From positions 165,790 to 229,789 of the forward strand of contig FJOG01000003.1 in NCBI GenBank assembly GCA_900073065.1: 64,000 nt of DNA, given 5' to 3'. Numbering within the stretch: position 1 is the first letter of the stretch; every line of letters begins with the position of its first letter. This document shows, in pieces, positions 46,898-57,707 of the stretch. The notes under the pieces are model-generated. The model was not told where the DNA came from, did not search any database, and was given only the letters and a program-made list of their open reading frames with translations. The DNA comes from Phialocephala subalpina. Taxonomy: Eukaryota; Ascomycota; Leotiomycetes; Helotiales; Mollisiaceae. The position numbers and the translations under genes are program-made.

Positions 46898-48701
46898 TCA
46901 AAGCTTGACCTCTTGCAGAACATTCCCGTCGTCACCGGAAGATAGAGCCCCTAACTCGACGCTCGAACTCTTACTCGGCCTTTGAACCCCCTGCTCAGTA
47001 TTCAGCATCCTCTCCAAACTCAGCTCCTTTGTGAAGAAGCTCGAAGCAAGCGTCACACCATTGAACGCCAACAGTGTTGCCCATATCATCTTCAAGGACT
47101 CTGCAACCATCTTCCTCAAGGCCTTTTTCTCAGCCGAATCCGCCGGAAGCTGCTTGAGAATTTGCACAAAGCCAAGAACATTCTGCGCCGACGCATTTTC
47201 AAGGCCGACTAGACCAGACGAGCCGAGTTTCTGCTTGAACACATTCTGGAAGATGACACCCATTATCGCAATACTGAGCGACATGCCCAGTGTGCGCATC
47301 GTCATGACCATCGCCGCAGCAACAGCCATATCCTCATCCGACGCACTAGCTTGAATCGCAAGTCTCATGACAGGAAGGAGCATCCCGATACCAGTGCCTC
47401 CAACAAGATTGATGAAAACCCATTGTGGTGTCGTCTTGTCCACGTCAAGTAGCATCATCACTCCTGCTCCAAGAAGAGCAAGCACCCATCCGATCCAAAG
47501 AATCTTGCGGTACGCTCCAATCTTCTTGATCGCAAATCCGGTAGCTGCTGCTGCGACGGCGACTGAGAGGAGACATGGGAGAATAGCTACTCCTGCGAGG
47601 ATTGGGGAGAATCCTTTGACGGCTTCAAAGTAGATTGGGAGATAGTACACGCAGGCGAACATATTGAAGCCGGAGACGAGACTCTGCCAGTACACGGTCG
47701 CTGAAGTTCGGTTGTTGAAGATAGTCATCGGGATGACAGGTTGCTCCGCGAAGTAGATCTCCCATGCTACAAAATGCATTAGGCCTGTGGTGCCGATGAG
47801 AAGCGGTACGAGAGTTTTGGCGCTGGACCATGCGAACATTATGCCACCCCACGAAATGGCGATCAGGATCGAGGTTGCAGATGCCACGAGCAGGAAGCAG
47901 CCCACCCAGTCCACCTTCCTAACTTTTTCCAAGAGCGCTCCTTTCCTTGGCTGGAGTCGGAGTGACATGGGAAGAACGAGCAAAGATATCACGGCACTGC
48001 GAGATACGAATCAGGATATATAAATCAGCATGTTGAACTCAACTTACAATGGTAGGATGACCCAGAAAATCCATCGCCATGTCACATTCTGCGTGAAAGC
48101 TCCACCAATCAACGGAGAGATAGCGCTTCCCAATGCCCACGAAAGGCTGATCAACCCGAAGTATACTCCTCGTTGCTTGAGCGGCACCAAGTCCGTGATG
48201 ATGATCTCGATGAGCGAAAGTCCACCCCCACTTCCAACGCCTTGCAGCACTCTTCCGACTAGAATTGTTGCAACATCCTCTGCCAAGGCACATACGATTG
48301 ACCCCGCAATGAAGAGAAGTAGGGCGAAAATGATCATGGGTCTCCGTCCGAACGTGTGCGAGAAGGAAGCGAATGGAGGCTGGCAGACAGCGCTGGCTAG
48401 AAGGTACGAAGTTCCAACCCAGAAAGCTTGTGTTGATGAAGCATAAGTCGAAGCTGCTATGTCCTGCGATGAAGATTGTTAGTTAAACGAGATCATGGAT
48501 TTCGGGATCAAAAGTAACACGCACCGGCAGAGCGACACCGATGCTTGTTGACTCCAATGCAGCGTAGAAAGACATGATCATCAACACAGCAAAAGTGATC
48601 TTCTCGCGACCACCCAAACCGCGTTCCTCGCGCGCGTCGTCTCCTCGGAGGTCTTCATTGCCGGGATGTCGAGTTTTGGATATCTCTGAAATTGTCGACA
48701 T
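46898..48701 (-). CDS. MFS multidrug efflux transporter, DHA2-type
   Basis: The predicted 563-residue plasma-membrane drug:H+ antiporter is of the fungal DHA2/14-helix type that exports toxins or drugs. Exons (minus): 48701-48525, 48463-48048 and 47996-46898; both introns are GT-AG and in phase. After a hydrophilic N-terminus, helix 1 reads ITFAVLMIMSFYAALESTSI; then the MFS motif region SHTFGRRPMIIFALLLFIAG, the GRVLQGVGSGGGLSLIEII block and helix 5 GLISLSWALGSAISPLIGGA (the antiporter motif C region). About ten more hydrophobic segments follow. The C-terminal tail is serine-rich and soluble. The upstream neighbour on the same strand is a Zn2Cys6 regulator 0.6 kb away, which suggests inducible control. 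Substrate unknown. Confidence 0.9.
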
Positions 48702-49332
48702 TGTTTCTACCGTACAGTGTAAACCGCACTCAAGTTTTGTAAATTTGTCGTGGTTCAGGTGTTGTTGGGGTTGAAGAGGTATTGCTGTTACGAGAAAGGA
48801 AGGAGCAACAAACTAGCCTCAAAAATTTCGCTCACGATATAGGCCAAAGTGAATTTCGTGAATAAGGAAGGGACGGTTTTCAACCAGCTTTCAGACGTCA
48901 CCATTCATCACTTCTTAATTAGTTCATTTTCACACAACCTAGACTTGGCCTCGTTCATGGCTGTCTTATACTCAGTAATGAAGGTGCTGACCAAGGCGCC
49001 AGCGACAGCTCGCAACCTTCTTATCTCGAAGGGGGCTTCATTCTGTTGAATTTCACAGCCTGTGGATCTCAAGACAATACTTCGCGAAGTCAACACAGTG
49101 AGGCTCATTGAAAGTGGAGCCGCATCGCGAGTCGTAGCGTTACGCTTACGCTAATCTGCGTTCGGGGGTCCTTGGGCTTGCGTGATGCGGGTGAATGTAA
49201 CACCGAAGCACGGCCTGCATCCTTCATCCTGGTATCGCATCCTGACGTCTCTCTGTCCCTGCATCTCCTCTCAAACCGGGAACAGGCAAAGATTGCCAGC
49301 AGATAGTTCTGCGATTTCGCGACCGATGTCGG
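48702..49332. other. Promoter region of the MFS gene and 3' flank of the regulator
   Basis: No coding frame of note. If the adjacent Zn2Cys6 protein controls the pump, CGG-containing half sites would be expected here; I did not find an obvious inverted CGG pair. Confidence 0.5.
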
Positions 49333-51129
49333 CTAGAGGAGGATGACTTTCATGTCCAGACTCGACATGATATCAGCCCAGTATCCCTCTTCGACTGGCA
49401 ATGGATCTTTCGTTCGCCGTCTTCTCCAGCACTCTTCCAGTACTTTGATTATGTTCCACCCAGGTCCGACGAAGATGGGCTTCACTCCACTGTCAGAAAG
49501 CATTTGTTTGAAGAGAGCTTCCTCTGCAGGCAGTGCCATGGAACCAGTCACCAAGATGGGCCAGTACAATGCACGTGCAATGATTGGTTCTGGGAGTTGT
49601 TGGAAGAGCTCGACCGATTTGCAAACGTTTGCTCGAATCTCTGGTAACTCAGCTTGTGGCCCTGAGACTACGACATGGAGATAAGTCAGTGCCGAGAGCG
49701 TGTATGCTTCAGTAACATAGTCGGAGTACACTGAAAGTGTTGCTCTGCTGAGGCCATACAGAGACCGAAAGTCTGCTGATGGTGGTCGCCCTTTGGGTAT
49801 GCGATTAAGCGCAAGCATCAGACCCTTCTCGAGAGAAGTGGCTCGAGTAACAAGCTCGATCAGGCTCAGTTTCCCGGCCGCCTGCGAGTGTCGTTTCCAT
49901 GCGTCCAAAGTTCCGATCTTTCCAATCAGGATCATAACCGCATTGTCGCATCCCATGACTTTGTCGAGACGAATAGGAGGATCTTCTCCTCCCAGCAGGC
50001 GGTCGTGAATGTTTGCAAGATGTGGACTTGATCCCGAAGAGACGCAGTTCGCGAGATCCATCCATGTATATATGCTGACCAAGAATTTGACCGTGATCAA
50101 CTCTTCAGCGGATAGCACATTGCCTCCTCGAGTAGTCTCGAACAGATGACTCCTACTGTTCGACGAGCAAATGATATCGGTGAATCTGTCGACGACAGTT
50201 GAAGCGCCTCTCATGTGAACTTGCCAATTTTCAGTCCCACCTGCAAATCCCACAAAACCAACCATCTGCATGATGCAGACGAGAACTTTGATGTTCTCCT
50301 CCAGGCTTCCTGGTCCAGGCTGTTCGTTAAACACCGTTATGTACTGTTGAAGGTTCTGTAGAGCCGCTCCCAGCTGTGCAGAAGTGATTCCTTTGCTCTC
50401 ATCCGAAACGTTAGGATTCTCCAGAACCTCCATACAATGAGCCGCCAAAGCTAGACTCATATAGTACAGAGGCGGGGTACGAAGGAGAAGTGAAAGCAGC
50501 CAACCCCGCCCTCCCTCGCTCGGAGCAGGGTTATACATCTTGAACTGCATCGGGAATACACAATCCAGATAATACATCAATAACGAGGCGTCTCGTTCCT
50601 TAATAACAGGCGCTTGGCGTTGATCAATATCTCCTGATGAAGCCTCACTAGCAGGAGTCCGTCCCAAGTCCTTCGAACCACTACCTCGGTACGTCCCAAA
50701 AGTCCCAGCTAGATCAACATTCAAGCCAAGCATCGAGTTCAATAGCTGCCGGTCGCTGTTATTAGCCCCCGTTGGCAACGTGGTGTTGATCTCCTGGGGG
50801 TTCTCCTGAGCTTGATGCCGAGGCACATGATGGGTCTCGGCCTCCTCTGTAGGGCTGACCCGTGGTGATGGTTCGTGAATAGAAGCCGCTGATTGACTGG
50901 CGACAGAACCTGCATCTCGTCGCGTGGAATTCTTGATGTCCCGTCTGACTTCTGCCGATTTTGCTTTCTCTCCTTCCCCGCTGTCCATCCATTCGGGACG
51001 GCTTCCATATCCGTGACATGAAATACCGAGCTTCTCGCATGTCTCACATCCAGGACGGCGTTCATCGCATTTTTTTCGTCGTAGGCGACAGGTCCAGCAT
51101 CCGCTTCGGCTGCGAGAGCCGCCTGCCAT
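49333..51129 (-). CDS. Zn2Cys6 fungal transcription factor
   Basis: An intronless frame gives a 598-residue nuclear regulator. The N-terminal binuclear zinc cluster is canonical: Cys at 11, 14, 21, 28, 31 and 38 (C-x2-C-x6-C-x6-C-x2-C-x6-C) with the basic block RLRRKKC. A polar linker follows, then a fungal-specific regulatory region rich in helices (from about residue 180, ERDASLLMYYLDCVFPMQF) typical of the Fungal_trans_2 type, running to the end. It lies directly upstream of the MFS pump in the same orientation; fungal efflux pumps and their regulators are often neighbours, so a regulator-target relation is inferred. Confidence 0.92.
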   Translation of the reverse strand: MAGGSRSRSGCWTCRLRRKKCDERRPGCETCEKLGISCHGYGSRPEWMDSGEGEKAKSAEVRRDIKNSTRRDAGSVASQSAASIHEPSPRVSPTEEAETHHVPRHQAQENPQEINTTLPTGANNSDRQLLNSMLGLNVDLAGTFGTYRGSGSKDLGRTPASEASSGDIDQRQAPVIKERDASLLMYYLDCVFPMQFKMYNPAPSEGGRGWLLSLLLRTPPLYYMSLALAAHCMEVLENPNVSDESKGITSAQLGAALQNLQQYITVFNEQPGPGSLEENIKVLVCIMQMVGFVGFAGGTENWQVHMRGASTVVDRFTDIICSSNSRSHLFETTRGGNVLSAEELITVKFLVSIYTWMDLANCVSSGSSPHLANIHDRLLGGEDPPIRLDKVMGCDNAVMILIGKIGTLDAWKRHSQAAGKLSLIELVTRATSLEKGLMLALNRIPKGRPPSADFRSLYGLSRATLSVYSDYVTEAYTLSALTYLHVVVSGPQAELPEIRANVCKSVELFQQLPEPIIARALYWPILVTGSMALPAEEALFKQMLSDSGVKPIFVGPGWNIIKVLEECWRRRRTKDPLPVEEGYWADIMSSLDMKVILL

Positions 51130-51381
51130 GTATGGCGGTAGGCGAGGGATTGAGTGTGGTTGTGCAGAGGTGGAAAGTCGTGATGATGTTGAGGTGAGGT
51201 TGCGAAACGCCGCGAGGCGCCACTGTAAGCACTAAATGCGGGCACTTTCATTGGCTCGCTAATTCTTGCCCGTACATGTGCATCCCCCTTTCGAAAGAGA
51301 TAGATTGGCAAAGTATAATAAAAGTAGTGGTTTCTCTTCCATTTCCATGATGAGAACTCAATTCTTGACGCACTAATTGTC

Positions 51382-51925
51382 ATGGAGGACGCAAATCTCG
51401 ACGAATCGCATAAAAATCAGACGGAGAACTTTAATGCCAACGATTGTGAGCTTCCCAGGCCGTCGTTACGGGAGGCAATGAAACTTGAACCTGTCCTTGG
51501 AACGGATGACGAATTCTCGGCATATATACCAAGTCTCTCCTCTCAAGGTACTCCGACTTTCGTTCAACTCATATAAAAATGTTGACAAGAAAATAGAGCT
51601 TGAGAGTTATTGTTCAACCCTGATCCTTGAGACCGCCAAGATGTACTCCACTTCCAAACACGCTACCATGAAACAACCCCATTCCACTCTCCTTCGGATT
51701 CAACATCTCGACGATCTCCTTCATGGCTATATCAGGATATTCTGTGAAGACATCAAAGTAGGGGATGAGATGTCCGTCATTCAGATCGACCTCAGCAGTG
51801 CGCAATCACCAACGATTTCCGTAGTAGCACTTGTCACCATGGGCAAGATCTCAAGCCCAAATCCCACTTCAAACCTTCTTGACGACAACCCCGGACGAAA
51901 GAGCACAAAATCATCAAGACTTTGA
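51382..51925 (+). pseudogene. Truncated thioesterase-like paralogue
   Basis: Exons 51382-51547 and 51597-51925 (49-nt GT-AG intron, in phase) give 164 residues, half the length of the paralogue at 52114-53184. The shared blocks are in order: LREAMKLEPVLGTDDEFSAY against MRDALKTEFVEGTDNQFSAF, then SYCSTLILETAKMYSTSKHA against GYCAALILASSQRYFATKYP, and ISVVALVTMG against ISVLSLITMG. After TMGK the similarity stops and an unrelated 25-residue tail leads to the stop. The second half, with the rest of the hotdog fold, is missing. It may be a decaying duplicate; expression of a short form cannot be excluded. Confidence 0.65.
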
Positions 51926-52113
51926 CGATGGAAACATACATTTGACCCTTGTACGAAGTAAGCGATTTGATTGGTCCCGGCATTCGGTTATACTGGGCTC
52001 CACGTAAGCTGACAAACGAATAGCCTATAAGAACCTGACATTCGACACCTCGATCTCGAGCCTTGAAATACACGCAGTTTTCTCACCGGAGCGTGAAGTA
52101 AACAGTAGCGGCC

Positions 52114-53184
52114 ATGGCTGATGCACACGTCTCTAACGCGCTGGCTACTCCAGACTGGAAGCCACTGAACTACACACCTACACCTATGCGAGATGCCTTG
52201 AAGACGGAATTCGTGGAAGGGACAGATAACCAATTCTCTGCCTTCTTGCCGCGGAATTGGTGTGTGCCTGGTAAGTCATCCCTTCTAGTCTTTTCATGAT
52301 ATTTTCTCAAGCCGAACAGGAGTCAGAGGACCAGTCGGCTTCGGAGGTTACTGCGCAGCCTTAATCCTAGCATCAAGCCAGCGCTACTTCGCAACAAAAT
52401 ACCCGACCAAGAACCAACCAGACCCCATCCACGCCCACATCCAATACCTCAACGAACTCCCCGGCGGCCCAATAACCATCAAAATCCACGACCTGAAGCT
52501 AGGATCCAAACAATCAGTAATCCAAGTCGAACTTCTGAACACCGACTCTTCATCAATCTCCGTCCTGTCTTTAATCACAATGGGAAATCTTTCAGGGAAA
52601 GGACATTCGATCGAAACCCCACTATTCGAGGTACCGGATATCAATGAATGTCAAAGATGGGTAGATGGACTGTTTTTCCATCTCCAGCCAACGAGTGCGC
52701 AGTACAGAGCTTGGACACCGAAAGGAGGTCCTAATCCGCTTTGGTCGCCGGCTGTGGGGAGGAATAAGAGGGATATGTGGGTTAAGATTGATGATGAGGA
52801 GGAGGAGATGAGTTTGTTGCATCTGGGGGTTTTGGTTGATAATGTATGATCCATCTCCTTGAACTTTCGGAGTTAAGCACTGATTTAGACTAGGTACCTT
52901 CTCTTCCTCTAAATTATGAGAAAGGAGGCTTAAAGGGGGAGTTCAAGTGGGTCTTTCCTACGATTTGTTTGAATATTGATATAAGACGAGATCCTGCTGG
53001 AGAGGAGTTCTTGCTGCAAAGGGTGGTGATGAATGAGTGTGCGAATGGGAGATTTGATATGGAAGTCAAGATCATTGATAGCAAGGGGAGGTTGGTTGCT
53101 ACGAGCACGCATGCGAACTTGATGCTTGCGAGGGGGGGAGGACAGAGGCAGAAAAAGGAGAAGTCATCCTCTGCTAAACTTTGA
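52114..53184 (+). CDS. Acyl-CoA thioesterase-like hotdog protein
   Basis: The predicted 323-residue protein resembles fungal thioesterase-like proteins that hydrolyse acyl-thioesters. Exons 52114-52270, 52320-52843 and 52894-53184, introns of 49 and 50 nt, in phase. Features: MRDALKTEFVEGTDNQFSAF, the glycine-rich GVRGPVGFGGYCAALILASS after the first junction, a beta-rich middle (PITIKIHDLKLG, SVIQVELLN, SISVLSLITMG) and, in the second half, LLHLGVLVDNVPSLPL followed by WVFPTICLNIDIRRDP and GRLVATSTHANL, the second hotdog repeat. No targeting signal is obvious; the C-terminus is basic and ends KSSSAKL, which resembles but does not strictly match a peroxisomal SKL signal (AKL is a known variant). 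It sits next to a truncated paralogue. Confidence 0.75.
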
Positions 53185-53465
53185 TAAGAGCTAGTGGATT
53201 GTTCGTCTATTCTTTGCAAAGCCCCGTCTTAGAAGGAGCATCGCTTTAGACCTCATCCAGAATCTATCCACTGCAGAGTTCAAAGTCGAAGATAGCGAGG
53301 TCTTCAAATTCCGCGCACTCTTCTCATTCCGATACTTTGATAGATTCATAGGTATTGAGATAGAGCTGGAGATTCTGAGACCGTCTCCCTCATCATACAT
53401 ATTCAACGAGTGTGGCAACGAGTGTGACACGGGTTCAGTCAAAGTTGGTCGACCACGATGCAGCC

Positions 53466-54104
53466 TCAACATCCCGTGAAGTCATCCCACAAATCCAATC
53501 CGTACATGGACGCACCACCTAAGATCCCCAAGTGTAGCAGCGGGTGCTTCTCTTTGTAATCTTCTCCCAAACACCAAACCCTGCAGCCGTATCTCAAGTA
53601 CTCAATTATGCATTCCCAATTAAACACACTCTTCAGGTCCCTCGATACTTCATCGGCTGGTACCCGAATGGGGATTGCAAAGCCCATCTCCAATTCAACT
53701 TCGAGCGTGGCCTGTTTATTCTATTTTCCGTCGCCTGGGACAGAGATCACCAATCCGGTGGCATCGTAGGCCTCTGTACTGTCTCTCGAGACTTTCCTCT
53801 TCGACCAAGGTCCTAATACTAAACATTACGGAATCTAGAGTTGCCAAGTCGCTCATCCCGCTGTCGATGAACAGTTGCCAGTGTTCAGGATCCTCGACGT
53901 AGACAAAAGTTCGGAAGTGATCAGTGACTAGAATGCTCCCAAAGTAGTCTTCCACGGATGAGTAGCATCGAAAATGGAATGGCGGTTAATGTAGTTGTAG
54001 AGCAAAGTTTCTAGACGGGTGAGGAAAGGCTCGTAATCTTCACTGTGGTAGAAGCCACACAGTAAGGGTAGCATCGGGAGTTGACATAATCTTGCTGCCG
54101 CCAT
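53466..54104 (-). pseudogene. Possible broken gene of unknown family
   Basis: Three minus-strand segments with coding-like composition follow each other in different frames: 54104-53928 (MLPLLCGFYHSEDYEPFL.. LETLLYNYINRH), 53955-53716 (FVYVEDPEHWQLFIDSGMSD) and 53693-53466 (VFNWECIIEYLRYGC, ending GLDLWDDFTGC). No canonical intron of normal length joins the first two; the second and third could be joined only with a short, badly phased intron. Another 93-codon frame (53472-53191) follows. I read this as a frameshifted relic or poorly resolved exons. No family is recognised. Confidence 0.3.
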
Positions 54105-54511
54105 CGATCAAGTTGCTCGTTGGAGGGCTTTTGCCAAGCCCAAGGCTCTGAAGCGCAAAGATATATGTTGGAAATACAAAGGCAATCTGGAAGTAGAGTA
54201 GAAGCAACAGTTCAAAATGCTATTGGCAAAGTTCTTACTGGAAGATTCTTTTAAACTGGAAGGTACAAGAAGTTGAGCCGTTAACCTGTACACAAAGTAC
54301 TCTTTTCCCACAACCTGAAAAGAGGTGAGTAAGCCACTCCTCACAAGAGAGCATCATGAAATCGTGAGTCATCATACATGATTGAGGAAAATAAAGGAGC
54401 AAGGAGGACTTCCAAAAACCTGATAACAGCAAATCCAAACTAGTATGAGAGGGTACGTCGCTGTAGTGGTTGCTATAGACTTAATGCAAGCTAAGAATTC
54501 GCTCCAGGGTC

Positions 54512-56649
54512 TCAGTTCCAGAAAAGCTGACAGAGCAACACCGTATTCGGAGACCCTTCATGACCGGACTTGGGCATCATTGGCACAAGAGTCAGGCGAC
54601 CAATAGTAGCAGGCTCGCCATCCTGTAGCCGCTCGATCATGACTGTTTTCTCTCCTTGGCTATGTCCAAGCTCCTGCCTAGCTCGCTGCGCTTCTGTCTT
54701 GGCAATTCGTAGCTCTGCTTCCGCCTCCTCCACGCGTTTCTTCAATCGACTTGTGTTTGCGATTTCGGCATCCAAGTCTTGTTCACTTGACACCAAATCT
54801 GTTTCAAGTGCTCCGCACCGCGTTTCAAGCTTAACATTATTTTTTCGCTCCTCCTCCAGTGTGGCTTCAATCATGGCCATGAGCTCTTGAGATCTCTCCT
54901 GTTCGCCTCTGGTTTCAAAGAACCAGCGTTGGAACTTGCGTTCCGATGAAGCCCGGAGACGCTGAAGTTCAACCACAGCATGAAAAAGATTCGCCCCAGC
55001 AGCAGCAAGATCGGTAATTTGTCGAGACAGTTGCTGTGTTAAAGGCTCCCTTCTGATCTCAACGGAGTTTTCTTCCAGACGTCGAATCCAAAAGCTTGTC
55101 AGACCTTCCCAATGGCATGAAAGAGCTTCCCATCTCTCAAATGCATGAGGGAATGAGGATCGGGTAGCTGTTTCAATGCTCGAATCCTCCGCCTTGGCTT
55201 GAGCTACGGCCGTAGATGTACTCAAGCCTTTGCTATTGTCGGTGCCTCTTTGAGTTCCTAGTCGAGAGGAGGCGGCGGCATCCTGGGAAGATTCGCCCGG
55301 ACGAGTGGCACTTTGCGCATCAGGTTCACCAAATTCCCCTGGCAATTCTTCTGGAACCTGAGAAAGATGCATCGGATGAGCCCATTGTCCGCCAGTATTT
55401 CCGCCTGAATTTCTTTGCGGGGTTTCCCTATTGCTTCTCTCCACGCTGAAAGTTACTCCTCCGATTCCTCTGCGGCCCCCTCCTAGAATTCTTCCCTCCT
55501 CTTCTTCATTTCTTCTTCTCTCCGAAGCTGATCTCTTCTCTTGCTTAACTCTGCGTTGTGCCTCTCGAGCCTGTCGCTCTCGCATGATTTCTCGTGGTCC
55601 TTTAATTGGAACTGTCGCGGTGGCTTGGTGAGCATGGTTTCCACCCTCTTTTGACTGTTCTTCATTGTGGCTATGCGAGGCCTCTGATCCGGAGACAGAC
55701 AGTGGTAACTGCAAAATCTTCGATTCTTCTTCATTGATTGGAGTTATAAGTAAATCTAAATCATGAGCATGTCTCGACTCTTCGGTGGAGATCAGTGTCT
55801 CTACCGTAGAACTGACGTCAACAAGAACGATACCAAGGTCGATAAGATCTTCATCCACAGTTTGTTGGTCCCGAACGTCAAGAAGCGCTCTTCGTGTCCC
55901 AGCGGCCATTACCCTTCGGTATGCCTGCGAGCTGGTGACTATGTTGTCGAATTCAAATTCTTTCTCGCTGGCAGAAGCTCGGGCAATGTCTCCGAAAACG
56001 CTGTCTACCTCGCTAGGTACATCGAAGATGGACCCCGCGACGTGAACCTGAGGAAACAGACCTCGAAGAGATTCGGTGCGACTGGCTGTTTGCTGGATCA
56101 TACCTTGATTGTCGTTCAACAAGCGATGAATTTCCGTCAGTGATTTCCTAGCCAGAAAGTCGTCAGTACTGGCGCGCCAAATGGGGCATTGCTCGGATAT
56201 TACATTTGGAGTCCATTGAGGAGAAGTGCTATTGCACCATATTGCCCACGCAGCTGCTGAAGAAGCTCTTTGAATTTATCATCCTTCCATCCAACTTCAG
56301 CTCTATCGACAAAGCTCATGCCTTCCTCGCGAGCGAATTTTCCAACGAGGCTACGAATCTCTTCTTCGAGACATGACAAAGTAACAGAGCATCCAGTGAG
56401 TGCAATGTCGACTGTCGAAAGGAGCTCGGGATCCAGTAGTGCTTTGCTTGGTACGGAATCCGCATCACCTAGGAGAATAGTTTGAAGTTGCGACAACGAG
56501 AAGCTGATGGTTCTCGCTTCTGAGCGCAACGAATTCACGACTTGAGAAGCACCCTTCAGCTTATCACACACTGTACATAACGTCTTCGCGATGGCAACGC
56601 AGATTGTTGTTAGACCTGCAACGCTAGCAGCAATTGATAAAGGGTCCAT
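54512..56649 (-). CDS. Standalone STAND-type N-terminal domain protein with C-terminal coiled coil
   Basis: The predicted 693-residue protein starts like fungal N-terminal domains of STAND proteins (Helo-like): MDPLSIAASVAGLTTICVAI, then a helical bundle (SLRSEARTISFSLSQLQTIL). Exon 1 is 56649-56204; a 56-nt GT-AG intron rejoins the helix as LLLNGLQMKSLTEIHRLLND; exon 2 is 56147-54512. The middle is polar and disordered (ERQAREAQRRVKQEKR region, serine- and glutamine-rich), and about residues 560-655 form a long coiled coil (LEEERKNNVKLETRCGALET). No NACHT, NB-ARC or repeat domain is present. In fungal NLR systems, Helo-type domains act as membrane-active or adaptor modules; a signalling-partner role here is inference. 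It faces a similar gene head to head at 57708. Confidence 0.8.
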
Positions 56650-57707
56650 GACTTTGACTTAGGTAAATGTGAAAACTTTAGAAATGAGGCATGAATTGTC
56701 AATCGCGACGTAGAAGAGAAGAGAGTTATTCTTCATGTACGTGCTATGACGACTGCGGTTTCTTTTGCGGCCTACTTCGCCAAGATCCTTCACCGAGTGC
56801 TGCAATGTTGATTGGCGTAGTGGTGGTGTGCCTCGTATGCGCAGTCCAACTCAGGCATAGCCACCGCCACTGACACCTATCTGCAACTTCTTCCGCACCT
56901 ACCCCGCGGTTTCCTGGAATTGATTCGCTTCTACTCTCTGGGGCTGAAACTGTTCGAGTAGTAGAGTATATAAAGTATATAATCTCTAATGAGGATTGGT
57001 GAAAGCCCCATCCGTTGCAGCATATAAGTGTTTATAGGGATGGACCGACGTTTAGGAGGTTGGGTGGTAGGCATAGAAGGGGAATAGTTGGGTTTACGGG
57101 TAGGATCTTGTTTATTTAAGTACTACGAATACCAGAAGCGGAGTAAGAAACCATACATGATGAGAAAACAGTCACGTAGAGCCTCTGACTGAGCGAACGA
57201 GCACTGCGGAGAGCTCGTAATAGGAAAAAAATTTCATGTATAAACTTGAAGGTCTGTCTTCCAGACTTTTACCTGCAAGTTGCCAGCAGGTAGTGAATGC
57301 GGGAAGACGTCCACAAAGCAAGGTTTGAAATCTTACCGTTGGGATTATTATGTTCGTATTATTCTTTTTCTTTTATTACGAAGGAAAGAAATCACATTTA
57401 TATGTAGCTTGGAAGCATGGAAAATCAGTTGTGCCAAATGACAGGACGAAGAAGAGAATTGGGGGCCGATAGTCTCTTCGCCCAATCAAACTTTCGGCCC
57501 CCACAGCAGGTAACAATGTCGCACAGCACGGTCCCGAAAAAGAGCCGTACATGAACATACTCAGCGTTTTCAGCTGAGACATCCATGCTGACAACCCCGG
57601 AACTTGCAGGGAGCGTAGCGCTAGCCTTACGCCTCGAATATATCACCTCCAGCTCATTCAAAGTTCAACGCTCTCGACACCAAAAAATGCTACTGATCCT
57701 TTGATCC
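56650..57707. other. Shared 1.06-kb region between two head-to-head STAND-N-type genes
   Basis: No credible gene. This is likely promoter DNA for both divergent neighbours, so shared control is possible. Short frames on each strand lack any family pattern. Confidence 0.55.
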
